64,000 nt of DNA from Cephalopachus bancanus (lineage: Eukaryota; Chordata; Mammalia; Primates; Tarsiidae). The notes beneath the pieces were generated by a model. The model had not been told where the DNA came from, made no database searches, and saw only the letters and a list, made by a program, of their open reading frames with translations. Where the stretch lies: NCBI GenBank assembly GCA_027257055.1, contig JAPVLO010000055.1, positions 9,695,501 through 9,759,500 on the forward strand, read 5' to 3'. Shown here one piece after another: positions 1-12,145 of the stretch (position 1 is its first letter; each line of letters starts with the position of its first letter). The position numbers and the translations under genes are program-made.

Positions 1-237
1 AAAGTGACTTTATAGAGCAAGGTATGCCAGACTGACACTTAGCAGAGAATTCCGTGAGGGCGGGCCCCACCCACACTTTTAAACCCATGCTTTCTCATTG
101 CAAGGTGCCTCACCTGGCTCTGTTGCTGAATTCATCAGGAAACCAGGAAATAATGTAAGCCCAACACTTGCCATCCCCTTTTTATCTTATGAAGCATGTC
201 GTTGGGTTTGCCTTTTATGTCATTGAAGTTGTATCTT

Positions 238-450
238 ATAATAAAAATAAAGACAAATGACATTTATCGAATATTTGCAATGTGCTAGTCCCATTTCTAA
301 GTACTTTCTATTTTTCTGTTGAAACCATGCAGCTCAGTGATCATGTTATCTTCATTTTAGGAAAGTGAGAAAGAGAGAGAGATTAAGTTATTTACTGAGA
401 GTCACAAAGTTCTAAGTGTTTGAAGAGATATCCAAACTTTGCAGACTGTC
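238..450 (+). repeat. MIR SINE relic
   Basis: A degenerate MIR. The run from the atttatcgaatatttgcaat segment through a core resembling 'cattttaggaaagtgagaaa' to 'agtcacaaagttctaag' follows the MIR consensus order in the forward direction. Both ends are eroded and no TSD is visible. Recognised from memory of the family. Confidence 0.6.
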
Positions 451-2178
451 TTGAGTCCTTAAAACCATCCTACTTACTGCATGACCTTTCATAGCATAAG
501 ACTGAGTCTTGCCACTCCTAGGGACAGGAGATATTGACCTCTGTTTAATTTCACTGTCGTCCATAGTGCATACGGTATTTCAATAGAAGTCAGGAAATCA
601 TTTATTCATTGAGTCTTTTAAGCCTATCCTTCCTTCTCGTCTCCCTTTTTTCTATTTCTCCAACTCTCTTTTGACAAGAACTATTATTTAAGATAATTGT
701 TAATTCAGAGCATATCAATATGTTAAAAAAAAGATCCTGTAAACCATCAGAAGAAACCCAGAAAAAAGAATGTCTGTCTAAGCCAACCAACCCAAGAAGG
801 TAGAGAGTCTGTTATATGAGAAAGAGGGAAGGATGAAGAGTGTCAACTGGGAGAAAGTATACTGAGAAGTCAAGAAGTAACTGAATTGTCCTTTGTGAAA
901 AATAGAGGGATTAGATGCTAGAAAAAGATCTCAGGCTATCAAAACACAGAGGTTGCCCGAGAGGAAGGGCATTAAGATGCAACAACAACAACAAAAAAAG
1001 GCATGAATAAAAACAGTTTTGAAACAAAAAATTTAAACCTACTGCTGTTTAGAGAGAACATCAGGAGAGAGATTGGAATCATCAAAGGGTTTTTGTTGTT
1101 CTTGTTGTTATTTTTAAGTTTCATTATGTGATATACAATGGAAACCATTATCTGGGTCTTCTCACAAACTCCTTAGTAAAATGTACACCTTAAGAAGTGA
1201 ATGCAGAAGCTTGCTACAATCTGGTAACAAGAAATCTTGAATGGTAAGGTACAAGCAAGAATGTCTATTAATCAATTCATTAATTAAAAGAGCAAAAAAT
1301 GTTTGATACCTGTCTTAAAAAATTGACTATTTATTAGGATTAACATGGAAATCAAAATTAAGCTATTTATTTATTTTAGCTCATTTTTAGTTAATAGTCT
1401 TCTAAAGCTTATATATAAAAGATCACCTTGAACATCTATACTAAAATCTAGTCTGATGGAAAGTGATAAGAATAAAATCAGATGAACCACTGAGCCATTT
1501 GGTGTAAACACTATAGTTGCCCTCTGGACCTGCACTTCAGAGTTCCTTCAACTCTGCAGCAGTTTCACTCCAGCCAAGAAGGTAGAGAGTTTGAAGTCTT
1601 TACCAGTAAGGCCAAAAATGCCAAGGTCAACAGAACACAGCAGAACCAAAAGCAAGGAACAGGCTCTGCACAGAGTTTTAACGACCCTAAATACATGAGC
1701 TCATCTGAATTTCTCAGCACTTCATCCTATGATTCTGCCTCTCCAGGCAGAATAAGTCATCACCATTCTCACCACTGGTAAAGTGAAACAGGAAATCAAA
1801 TCGAAGTCTCACCTTTCCTCCCTATCCCATTTTACCTCCTGGATAACTCAGAAAGAGAAATTGAGTCACTGGGCGAGTCACTATGTCACTCTTGTCCTGA
1901 TTTCTCTTCCAGCATAGCAAGTAGCCAACTCCCTGGGCTGTGAGCTCTTCTTGGGAGGACTGCAAACATCACTGGGTCATTTGCCAGAAAGTTATTCCCA
2001 AATGGACTAAATCTGAATAATTGAACCTATCTTTCTGCCAGTAGGAAGTAAAACCTTTCTCAGCCAGTAGTAACTGACACTCCTAGTCACTTGGGCAATT
2101 GCTGGCCTTGGACAATAACTAATTGATAGCATCCCCAAAATGCATACATTTAAGTGTTAACCCTTTGCACCTAAGTGT
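451..2178. other. AT-rich sequence without recognised gene or repeat
   Basis: About 1.7 kb of moderately AT-rich DNA with no convincing exon or element. A weak MIR-like stretch (about 1690-1815, with 'atgagctcatctgaatttct' and 'accactggtaaagtgaaaca') may be another old SINE. An 18-nt phrase around 'caagaaggtagagagt' occurs near 795 and again near 1577, short enough to be chance. Confidence 0.4.
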
Positions 2179-2188
2179 TTATTTCTTT

Positions 2189-2484
2189 TTTTTTTTTTTT
2201 TTTTTTTTTTTGAGTTGGAGTCTCACTCTGTCACCCAGACTGGAGTGCAGTGGCCGCTCCCGGCCACCGCAGCCTCAACCTGCTGGGCTCCGGCGATCCT
2301 TCCGCCTCAGCCTTCCAAATAGCCGGAATTACAGGCATGCGCTACCATGCCCAGCTGATTTTTTGATTTATTGTAGAGATGAGGTCTCGCTGCCCAGGCG
2401 GGTCTCGAACCCGCAGGCTCAGGCAATCCACTCACCTCAGCCTCCCAAAGGCGCGGGATTACAGGCTGAGCCACCGAGCCCAGC
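2189..2484 (-). mobile_element. Young-lineage Alu, full length, minus strand
   Basis: A dimeric 7SL-derived SINE read right to left. The poly(A) tail appears as the T run 2189-2211, the right arm follows and the left-arm head ends at 2484. A 10-nt TSD (ttatttcttt) flanks it at 2179-2188 and 2485-2494. It has the young-group signature: a left-arm GCGGG/TTCGAGA/CCCGC stem-loop at 2398-2414, a right-arm inverted repeat at 2247-2270, and the shortened linker 'gcagcgagacc'. The long pure tail suggests recent insertion. Confidence 0.95.
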
Positions 2485-2494
2485 TTATTTCTTT

Positions 2495-4106
2495 TCACCT
2501 ACTTCTCTAGAATAGAAGAGTACTGATTAGAGAATAGGTTTCAAAAAGAAAATAAAAAAAGCTCTACAGAAATAATTTAAACTTCCAACAGATATACTCA
2601 CAGAGTCTGGTACCAATCTTCCTTTTCCTGATGATCAATCCTATCACCTGAAAACACTGGCATAAGGAGTTACTTTTCCTGATTTGATCTTTTTTCTTTG
2701 GATCTCAGTAAACTATTAATCTCCACTAAAATCAGACCTCTAAGTTGTTTTTCAAAGCTAGAACAATTGGTATTCATTCGTCATAAGTCAATCTTGAATG
2801 TAGATTTTGTTTCCTAAGAATTTCCCAATAGAGTCCTGCCTCTTAGAACCCATTTTTTCTTTGAACATGCCCCATTCTGATTTCACTCTCTCCCATCCAG
2901 AGCCAATAAGGGTCTGGATTTCTAGTGTGGCATCACCAAAACCAGAGAGCAGTGGTTGGTTCACATCTCCCCATCCCAATCATTGTATCTTCTCCTCCTA
3001 GGCCACTCAGAGTCACAGGATGACACGTGAGCCCAGGGTTATGAAAGGTCTCCAGAAACCGGAAAGTACCCTATTACTGGAGTATATCATTATCATCATC
3101 ATAGAGATAATCTTATTCTTCTACACCCCATTCTGTACCCAGTGTCTCCTGAAATCCTCACTCAGCCAACTCTCCAATGTCCTTGTAGATCTGAGCTACT
3201 GACATAACATTGAAATTTTTTTTGGCATTTTCACTTCACCTTCTAAACACCTTGTAAGAATCCAGCATATCTGTTAATTATTTCTTATATCCCAAACTGC
3301 AATGTTTTGCTATTACAGAGAGACTATATAACTTAATGTCCAAACTGTCACCATTTTGAGAGTGAAAGGCAATGTTATTTATAATTATTCAAGGACTTGA
3401 AGCAAGAACTGAGACGATGCTGAGCAAGCCAGGATGTGTGGTCACACTGACTAGAAGTCTCCTATTATGGAAACTCTATTTCAATGCATGCCTTATTCTA
3501 CAGTAAAGAGATAAAATCAGATTAATTCTGTGGTTTATTTGTTTTATTTCTCATTACTTAGCATTCATTATGCAGGTGTTTCTAGAGACAGAAAAATTCT
3601 TCTGTGGTCATTGCCACTCTTTTTCTCTCTGTGGTCATTTTTTTCCTAAGTGAGCTAGCCCTTGAGTAAATTGCCACTTTCTATTTGTCTCTGCCAGTAC
3701 TTCTTTAATTGTATCTTTATTTTTTTAAACGAATGAAGAAACGTTAGAACGTAGGTGTTTTTGGAATTATGTCATTTCCATCAGGATAGTACCTTTTATT
3801 TTTAAAAATCTGAAGTTGCTATTTTGAGATCTAATTGCCTGGCATTGAATATGCTCATTCGCTCATTTGTTTTAACGAAAGCATCCTTAAACCCAGGTTT
3901 CTGGGTTAGGACACACCTGCTTGGAAACATCATGTTCTAGCCAAAAGTGTGTGCGGGAGAGAAGGGAGAAAAAGCTCTCAAGCAAGTATCACATGATAGG
4001 GCATAGGAGTAGGTGTACCCTACCACTGGAGACTATGCATGAAGTCTTACCCAGGTTTAGACTTTTTACATGACAAAGGACGTTTATGTTCTATGAAAAT
4101 CACTTC

Positions 4107-4109
<3 letters not shown>
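2495..4109. other. Unassigned sequence
   Basis: No recognised gene or repeat. Short open frames at 2807-3001 (+) and 2788-2979 (-) overlap each other on opposite strands and show no family motif, so they are most likely chance. Confidence 0.4.

Positions 4110-4146
<37 letters not shown>
4110..4146. repeat. (CA)n microsatellite
   Basis: An uninterrupted run of about 18 CA units. Runs of this length are typically polymorphic in mammals. Confidence 0.97.
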
Positions 4147-4148
<2 letters not shown>

Positions 4149-4643
4149 TTGGTGAAGAACAGAAAATAAGATGATAGCAATTTCATTGAAAAATCCAAAT
4201 AGAGATTACATTTGGGGAAGAGTCATACATTGATTAGAAAAAGAAGATGTACAGACAATATCGCCCACAAGGAGCATCAATGAAACAACTAATGTGATTT
4301 CACTATCTTTCATCTCTCTGCCCCTATCCCCACCCAGCAAAAAAGCTACAAAGGGGTGACACATTTTATGCCACATAAACAGAAACAAATAGAATGCCTG
4401 TCTCTAGGAAGAAAAAAAATGTCTGTGAAATAACTGTGCTAGTTTATATTCAAACTAAAGCTTTCATCAGGGTAGGCTTGTTTTTAAATCTTTCTTTAAA
4501 AAAAAACAGGTAGGGAAAGTAGTATTTTAAACCAGCAAAAAAAATATGCTGGCAAATTTTTAATAATCTAGGAAGGACTTATTGAAAAGTTTAGACTTCA
4601 AATTAGATAGCTAATACAATTTTAGCCATATTAAAAATGACTT

Positions 4644-4650
4644 ACACACA

Positions 4651-4702
<52 letters not shown>
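4644..4702. repeat. (CA)n microsatellite with one CATA interruption
   Basis: About 29 CA dinucleotides with a single 'cata' interruption near 4655. It lies some 500 bp downstream of the other CA array. Its antisense frame gives a Cys-Val repeat that is a translation artefact. Confidence 0.97.
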
Positions 4703-6460
4703 GCATGGAAAGCTCCCTCCTCAAAAGACGATAAAGTGAATAAGCCAGAATATTCATTATGGTTGTCCCTTCCTTGACGGTAAAGTCATAAGCAATTTTT
4801 TTCTTGGACTTTTTCTTGGACTTTTCCGAACTTTTCACACTTTCTTCCACGAACACATATTACTCTAAAAATACTTTTATTATAAGAAGAAACAAATAGG
4901 GAAAAAACAACAATCCAAGACAAAAAGTTTGAGTAACAGCATTCATCTATTTGTTCCTTTCTCCAGCTAAAAATATTCATACCTTCGAAATTATGTGTAT
5001 CGCACACACAATAGTGTCAGGATATTCCTCTATTAACTTGGCAAACTTGATTAGAACTGCAAAGGCAAGATTGGGCTTTGGCTAGATACCTTTTAACAGT
5101 GCTAGTTAGATTGAGCTGTGTTGTCATAGCCTCGCCTCAGACAGGCAAAAACCACATACTCCTTGCTTGAGAACTACCTCACATGTTCTCGATGACTTAC
5201 ATTCTTTGGGTCATGTGTGAGAGGGGATTCAGTCACAATCACATGCCCTAGTCAATCAAGAGTATCCTCATAGATGGAGAGCAAACAGGTTTAATATATA
5301 TTCACAGCAGCTGCAGGGGACATGCAGTCTCCAAGACCCACATGAAGTCTTCACACCAAAAACAGACATGCTATCAGAATCGTCACCACCATTCCCTGAG
5401 TGTTCTATGCATCTAGAAGGATTCAGAATCCACTTGAATTGGCAGTTTATCCAAGTCGTGAGGAATATTCATCCAGCTATGTGTCACGTGCTGAATTCAT
5501 TTTTGTCCATGGAACAGCTGAGCCTCTTAAAGTTCCAGGAAACAGTTAGTGGAGGGTTTCTCTCCCCAGCCCCTGCCCCCACGGCTATTTTAATGATAGA
5601 CATGGATAGAGGGAAGGCAAAGTGACGAAACAGCTCCTTTGTCTATGGAGAGAATAGCTACAATAATGTCCCTTTGCAAACCTCCTTGGTCTCCCGGTGT
5701 TAATGAATCTCATTAGTATGTGCAGGTGTGTGACCTCCGACTCACAAGATTTTGATACAAAAAGGTTTTGGGGAGAGTGTTTCATTTACTGAAAGGGGAT
5801 GCCCTGATCATAATGTTCTCCTGTCTTTGTGTTAGAATCAGAGGTAAGGAAAGGCAGTAAATTGAATGGGTACCGTCTTGTCATCACCCTGCCTCTGCTC
5901 AGACTGAGTAAGGCGGCCACACTTCACAACTCCCAAAGCATGAGCTGTATAGATTGGTTCTCTCAAAAATGATTTATTCTGTTAGCTAAAACTGAAATAA
6001 TCAGACTCAGTGGGGTGAAGGCAAGTTATTATTCTCATATTTCTGAGATAAATAGCTGTAAGATCACTAGGTCAAAGTTACCTGCAAAAGAGAGGATATG
6101 CAAAAATCTAGTTCTGGCGAAGGTACCTAGCACCGGTTTCTAGCTGTGCCACTAGCCTTATAAGGAAGCACAAATGCTCAAGAAAACTATTCTACACAAC
6201 ACACACATCCCTAACACACATTCTCTGTGCTTCTTAATTGGCCCTTATAATTTATTCTTTTGACCTGTTATTTGTCCTCTCTGAGTGTGTGCCTCTCCCA
6301 CGAGAACAAGATCTAACTCATCTATCCATGCTTTGTAATGATGTATGCACCATAGTTATGTGTGCATTGATCTTTAACATTAAATCTAAAATGTAGATGA
6401 ACACAAAGAATGAAAATAATAAGTAGCATGACTTCATGAAGAGCTACTTTATAAAAACTC
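4703..6460. other. Unassigned sequence
   Basis: No exon, RNA gene or confidently named repeat. A short direct duplication, 'cttggactttttc' then 'cttggacttttcc', occurs at about 4803-4828. The rest looks like single-copy noncoding DNA. Confidence 0.4.
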
Positions 6461-6464
6461 ACAC

Positions 6465-6600
6465 AATATCTCTGTCACTCTGAACGAAACTCAGATTCCT
6501 CATCTTTAAAATGGGGTAATCACACACATTTCAGGATTGTTGATATTATCAGAGATTATGAGTGATTCACATTAAATGATAGCTGTGGCTATTACCTTAT
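6465..6600 (-). repeat. MIR SINE relic
   Basis: It contains 'cagattcctcatctttaaaa' followed by 'tggggtaatca' and a downstream 'ggattgttgatattat', in the order of the reverse-complement MIR core (cctcatctgtaaaatgggg...ggattgttgtgagg). Confidence 0.65.
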
Positions 6601-6702
6601 TTTCCTCACTAGAAATAAAGCTTCTTTTACTTGGGTAAAACTTTGCATCACTTATATAGCATTACTGGTTTTTTCTAAGTTCAGTAGTCGCTTATTGTAG
6701 TA

Positions 6703-6726
6703 TTGTTGTTGTTGTTGTTGTTGTTA
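6703..6726. repeat. (TTG)n short tandem repeat
   Basis: Eight TTG units, almost pure. Confidence 0.9.
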
Positions 6727-7756
6727 GAGAAAGTAGAATTTATTGAGAGGACAGAAAAGCTCCCACAGAAGGAGAGGACCCAAAGGATTGAACACTAAAA
6801 TAAATATTTGATAAAACCCCTATTTATTAAGATACTACAAGATGGGGATACAAAAAAAAGTTTCGACTGTCTTGGAAGTTAGACTCATTACAGAACCCAG
6901 GGTAATGGTAGCATGAAGAATAAAAGCTAATGGTACCTGATTAAGCACCTTGCCACAGTCTGCCTTCAATAAGCCTGTTGAGTTGAATGAAGACAGGGAT
7001 GATGAGGATGTGGTGAGTAGTCATGACTAGAAGAGCAAGCACATGGTTCCTTTTGTTGACTTCATCATTTAGCACAGGGCCCCAGACAAACTGAATTTAT
7101 AAGATGTGTTGGTAAACTGAGTCCATAAATAAAAGAGAGAATAAATGCAGTGTTCAATAGGTCCCAAGTGGAAGCAGATGATTCTCTAAAAGGCAACCAG
7201 CAGGAGTATCAATTTCAGAAAGGAAAGATTTAGGACTTTGTAATGAGCATTTTGTCTGTTTTTCTGGGGACTAGTGGTGGATATTATTTCGTTTATTTCA
7301 GTCCCAAATGCCACTTGGGATACTCTTCCTGGTGAGCTGAGTTTGTTCGAAACTGCTTTCCAGGAAGGAAGATACCCATTGTCCTATTCTGTGATCCTCC
7401 TGCTAACACAGGGTACCCAGCAGAACTCCAAAATTCTGTCTTGCCGTCATGAACTCTAGTGGTGTCTGAAAAATGGCCCCATCAAGGTAGGATGCGGCCA
7501 TGGCATCATGCTTTGGACCAGCATAGGCCTGGCAGGCTGGAAATCTAGCTCTGGTTCCAGCTCTGCAATCCACTCCCACACCCAGGCTCAGGACTTCTCC
7601 TGGGCCGGGTTATTTCTATCCCTCACAGAAGGTTCACACATCTACTTGGGGACATTCATGAGGTGAAGCCCAAATACTTGAGCCCAAAATAGAGAAAGAA
7701 ATGGCGACTGCACTTCTGATGTCGATCCTCCTGCCAGCCCATGAGGGAATCCCAGC
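6727..7756. other. Unassigned sequence
   Basis: About 1 kb with no recognised element. Composition shifts from AT-rich to moderately GC-rich after 7.3 kb without any CpG enrichment. Confidence 0.35.
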
Positions 7757-7845
7757 ATCTTGGAGCTGGAAGGTCCTTCAGAGGCTCCATTCAGACCTCT
7801 GGCTCCACAGATGAGGACCCTCACTGCCCAGCGGATGGGACAGTG
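7757..7845 (+). repeat. MIR SINE fragment
   Basis: The string 'gagctggaaggtccttcaga' followed by 'acagatgaggaccctcactg' matches the order of a central MIR segment (gagctggaagggacctta...cagatgaggaaactgag). Confidence 0.6.
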
Positions 7846-8919
7846 GGCAAGGAGGCGCCATGCTGGCATCCGCTGCCTCTTCGGCAGGCTCCTGTGAAAT
7901 CATCAGATGTTATATTTAACGTTGTCACACTTGGGCCAGCAGCCAGTACACCAAACATAACGGGCTCTGGGACGTTCCCCACATAACTTCAAGCACAATT
8001 CAGAGGCTGCTTTAGGTCACCGTCTGGAAGCACCCAGAAATAAGAAGTCCTGACGTTGCAGAAGCAGATAGCAGCCCATCCATGTAAGAATAGATCTATG
8101 TATGAAGCTGCAGGCCAATAACTTTGCACTCTGACTATTTAATTGACAAATATTCATCAGGAATACGCTAAGTGCTCAGATGAGGGTAAGGAGGGGTAGT
8201 ACTTGTTTATTTCAACCCGAGGTGCAGAGAAGAGCTCCTGGCTCCAGCGTACTGACTGACTGTGGGATTAAGGTCACAACAGGATGAGCAGGAGAAGAGG
8301 TTTGTGGGCAAAGGGAAGAGCATGACTCAGAGGAATCTGGTCCTTCAAAGGCCCTCTCCACATTGCAACGCTGCTCATGCTTTTTGCAGTTCATGTTCAG
8401 TAAGAGAGCATAGTTCCAAGCTTCCTTCCCCATGAATCAATCAGAAAAAAGCAAACAAGCCACGGATGCACGGGGCCCACCTTCTTCTGTGCGTTGCCCA
8501 AGCCGGGCGCCTCCTGGACGCTCACTCTTTTTTGGTCCCTCCTCCAACGCTATTCAAATTCTGCCTGTTTTTCAAGTACCGATTCACACACTGCCTTTTC
8601 GCCTGAAGCTCCCTGTTCCATCAGCTGGAATTCATTTCCCAAAGTCCTATGCAAGCTGTTAACTCCCTAAGGGAAAGGATGCCCCATCTCAGCACTATGA
8701 CTCCCTGCAGCCCCTTCCCATTTGGTGCCTGACATGCAAAAGTTGATGTGAGCAAGTCTTCAGGAGTCAATAGAACTCAATTCAGCCAGTGACCAATGTA
8801 CAGAAAAGACAGGTCAGAAAGCTGTCTAACTGAGAGATGAAGATTTGGCCACATGGAAGAGGAAAGTGTGTTTAACAAAGGCCAGTGACAAGTGGGAAGC
8901 AGTGTGAGCAGGAGCTGGG
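7846..8919. other. Unassigned sequence
   Basis: Mixed-composition DNA with short overlapping frames on both strands and no recognised product. Nothing here supports a gene. Confidence 0.35.
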
Positions 8920-9075
8920 CAGACCTGGGTGACCATCTAGCATCTACCCCAACCTAGTTACAGAATGGGAATAATAATGTTGTCATTTTCAGAGAATTCT
9001 GTGAGGATTTAATAGATAATGTGCAGGAAAAACACTCAGCACATTCTAAGGTGCTCTATACGTGTTGGTATAAAA
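8920..9075 (-). repeat. MIR SINE relic
   Basis: A reverse-complement MIR pattern: 'agacctgggtgacc', then 'gaatgggaataataatgttg', then 'gtgaggatttaatagataat', then 'cactcagcacattctaagg'. Confidence 0.7.
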
Positions 9076-9552
9076 TCCTGACCAGTGTTAAGTTGGGACC
9101 AATCTTAGTACAATTGTTATTCCTCCTTTCTGTGAAGCTTCAGGTTACTGACAGCTAAAGCTACGAATGATTTGCTGTATCTGCCCTCAGAGTTGGCTCA
9201 TTTGAAAGCAAGCAATGACTCATGGGCTGGCCTTTCATAGGGGAAGTGGAAGGAACTCAGGCAGGGAGGGAGGTTGGGGAAGGATCTTCAACCTGGCCCT
9301 GGCAGAAGGCCCCTAGGACTGCCCCAAAGTCTCATCTGCACTCTGTGTTTTCATCTCCTCGCCTAAATAAAGGTGTGGCTGATTTAGGACCATTTCCAGA
9401 TTACTAATCCACCATTCAAAAAGTTCTAGAATGGGAGCCCTAGGGTCTCAGGGCTGCCAAAAATACATGGACAGGTAACAGTGGTGGTTCACTTCTTTCC
9501 TTGCTTCTCCTACAAGTCATGCCCAACTTTCTGAAGAACAATCGTTAGTGAC

Positions 9553-9938
9553 TGTATTCCTTGGCTCCAGCTGCCAAACGAAATACCACAGATGAGGGGT
9601 TCAAACAAGAGAAATTTATTTTCTCGCCTTTCTGGAGGCTGGAAGTCCAACATCAGGTTTAGTTTCCTGTGAGGCCTGTCTCCTTGGCTTATAGATGGCC
9701 AACTTCTCGATGTGTCCTCACATGTCTTTTCCTCCTTTCATGCATGGAGAGAGAGAGAGATCTCTGGTGTCACTTCTTCTTATGAGGACCCCAGTCCTGT
9801 AGGACAAAGAACCCACTCGCATGACCTTGCTTAACTTTCATTGCCTCCTTTATTTGCCCTGTCTCCAAATACAGACAAATTAAGGGTTTGGACTTCAACA
9901 TATAAGTTGAGGGTGGGGGCCCAATCAATCCATAGCAC
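9553..9938 (-). mobile_element. MLT1-type MaLR LTR, minus strand
   Basis: A solitary LTR recognised in reverse complement. 'gagaaatttattttctcgcc' plus 'tctggaggctggaagtccaa' is followed by 'atagatggccaacttctcga', 'tgtgtcctcacatg', 'cttatgaggaccccagtcct', 'ctccaaatacagac' and 'ggacttcaacatataagttg'. This is the order of an MLT1A/B-like LTR. No internal ERV sequence or open frame is present. The subfamily is a memory-based assignment. Confidence 0.8.
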
Positions 9939-11084
9939 TGATTGTCCCTTTTGCTCTGTCATCAAAAAACACTGATCAATCCTCTCCCATCCTATCCCTC
10001 AATTCAGTGTGGCAACAACCTCGCTTTGCCCCTTTCTACAATTGCTGCAAAAGGAATCCAGGGGCACATGAAGCAGCCTAGTCAGAAGAGAGGTGCTGTG
10101 AGCTCAGGTTGTCTGCACAGGGTTTGAACGATAAAGTACCTAAATTAAGAAAGATGTTATCAAAGAAACTCCAAGTTCTCACCAGGAGATGCTCCCTGGT
10201 GGGGAAATGACTCAAGGAATTTGCTTGTGTCCAAGCTAAGACTCTGAATCACTAGACCATTATTACACCCACTAAAATTCAGGGAGGTCTACAGCAGAAG
10301 TCTGGAAGGAGTCCACCTGGAGTACTTTTCCAGGACATGAAGACCGCACTACCTGCCTCCCTTTGAAACACTGTTAACTGACTAGGTCACTTCCAGATTT
10401 GACTGACCCATGTTTTCAACCATATTGAATTACATCATATCAACAAACAGAAACCTCATCTAGACCCTGGGGAGATATAAAGAAGTCCAGAAGGATTCTT
10501 GGAGAAAGAAGAAACTCACAATATCTGAAAACTGCACTGACAAAAAGGAGAAAATTCCCCAAAATGGAGAACTGATAGGCACAACCTCAGAAGGTAGGAA
10601 AAGACAGGAGGACTTTTAAAAGCATGTCTACTCCATTGATTGCAATTTTGCCTCCTTCACATGTTATCAGAGCCTGGGAGTCTAAGGAAATGAGAGAATT
10701 GTCCATTTTCTATCTCTACAAACATGGCAAGGCTCAGAAGAGAAACCATAGATACCAGAAACTGAACCAGCCTGGCATCGGATAATGTAGCAATGACTGT
10801 CGAGTGTTGGTCCTGGGATGTGACACTGGTCACATAAGTTCTCTGGGCCTCAAATTTTTTGCTGGTGAGATGAGGGAACAATACCAGCAGTCCCTTCTTA
10901 CTTGGAGGGGTCCTTGCAAAAGACAAATGAGGAAATGGAAGTGACAGGGTGATAGGATCTCAGGTGCTACGTGGCTGCAGGGTTGGCACCTCTCTCAGCA
11001 GCAGGAGCAATGGTGAGGAAAGAGCAATAAAGTACATCTGTTCTCCAAAGCCCTGGTTCTGCAGCTGGAGGGACAGCCTGCAAA
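9939..11084. other. Unassigned sequence
   Basis: No recognised repeat or exon. A minus-strand frame at 10657-10926 (89 codons) has no recognisable domain. Confidence 0.35.
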
Positions 11085-11285
11085 TCAACCCCAGCTCAGC
11101 CATTTACTGGCTTGGAGAGGTCACTTTACCTCTCCGTACCTGTCTCCTCACTCATTGAAAGGAGATGATAGCAATTTCCACACTTCCTAAGATTAAATGA
11201 GTCCAGACTTGTAAAGCCCCTAGAACATGCTTGTCAGAGAGTCATTTGTTCCATTGACATGAGCTATTATTATCAGGACTGTGAT
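11085..11285 (-). repeat. MIR SINE relic
   Basis: A reverse-complement MIR: 'tttactggcttggagaggtc', 'cacttcctaagattaaatga', 'tgtaaagcccctagaacatg' and 'gagctattattatcagg' appear in consensus order. Confidence 0.75.
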
Positions 11286-11379
11286 TTTTGTTATTAGTGA
11301 GAGAAAATGGTTATTTATATCACTCAGAAACCCAGGAACACATTCAAAAGGAGAAACCTAGGGAACATGGGTATGAGCA

Positions 11380-11639
11380 CAGGGTTACGGGGTTACTCCG
11401 TCTCTGACACCTGCTCTGCCTGGCCACCTTATTCTCTCTGATCTTACAGGTCTTCTCCATGTTGTTCCCTCTGCCTGAAAGCCAATCTGGTCTGTGGGCC
11501 CTTGGCTAAATTCTGCTCATTCTTCTGAGACGTCACTCATCCAGGATACCTGTCTGAATCATTAAACCTTGCTATCCTTGTTATACCTGCCTTCACAACT
11601 CTGTTTCCTCTCTAGAGGGTAAGCTCTGTGATGTCAGGG
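11380..11639 (+). repeat. L2 LINE 3' region, left half (split by an LTR)
   Basis: An L2-like 3' region running from 'tgttccctctgcctgaaag' through 'tcatccaggatacctgtctg' to 'gagggtaagctctgtgatgt'. The expected continuation ('cagcacttagaagggactca') is found only after the LTR at 11640-12027, so the LTR inserted into a pre-existing L2. Confidence 0.7.
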
Positions 11640-12027
11640 GTATTAGTCAGGATTCTCCAGAGAAACAGAACCAATAAGATGGAGAGAGAAAAAAGAGTTT
11701 AAGGCACTGGCTCCCATGGTTTCAAAGCTGGCAAAATCTGCAGGACAGGCCAGCAACTTGGAGGCCCAGGGAATCACCATACTGCAGCTGGAATCTGAAA
11801 GCAATCTGGAGGCAAAATCCTTCCTCCTCTGGGGACTTCAGCTTTTTTTTTTTTTCTTAAGACCTTCAACTGGTTGGATGAGGCCCACTCATATTAGGGA
11901 GGGTTATCTGCTAATTTAAATGTGAATTTCCTCTTAAAATATCTTCACAGCAACATCTGGACTGGTATTTGGCCAAGCATCTGGATGAGATGGCCCAGCA
12001 ACATTCACTTGTGAGAGTCACCCTCAC
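11640..12027. mobile_element. ERVL/MLT2-like solitary LTR
   Basis: It begins with 'attagtcaggattctccaga' and 'gaaacagaaccaataagatg', continues through 'gcaaaatctgcaggacaggc', 'cttaagaccttcaactggtt' and 'ggatgaggcccactc', and ends 'gtcaccctcaca'. I recognise this as a common mammalian LTR, probably of the ERVL class. The exact subfamily and its transcriptional strand are not certain. It carries no coding sequence and separates two halves of an L2. Confidence 0.7.
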
Positions 12028-12054
12028 AAAAGGAGCTGGCCCTCTCTCCTTAAC

Positions 12055-12145
12055 CCCTATGGCTATCACTGAGCAAAGGACCCAGCACTTAGAAGGGACT
12101 CAATAAATACCTGTCAAATGAACGGAAGGATGGATGGATTAGTAG
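12055..12145 (+). repeat. L2 LINE 3' end, right half
   Basis: 'cccagcacttagaagggact' followed by 'caataaatacctgtcaaatg' and a GGAT-rich tail is the terminal part of an L2, continuing the fragment that stops at 11639. Confidence 0.7.

Noticed and set aside
2123..2515. 130-codon frame with a poly-Phe tract and 'SWSLTLSPRLECSGRS'
   Set aside because: It is the translation of an Alu and its T tail. The same peptide appears at 31866-32204 and 50750-51058 for the same reason.
4611..4856. Cys-Val repeat protein
   Set aside because: Antisense translation of a (CA)n microsatellite.
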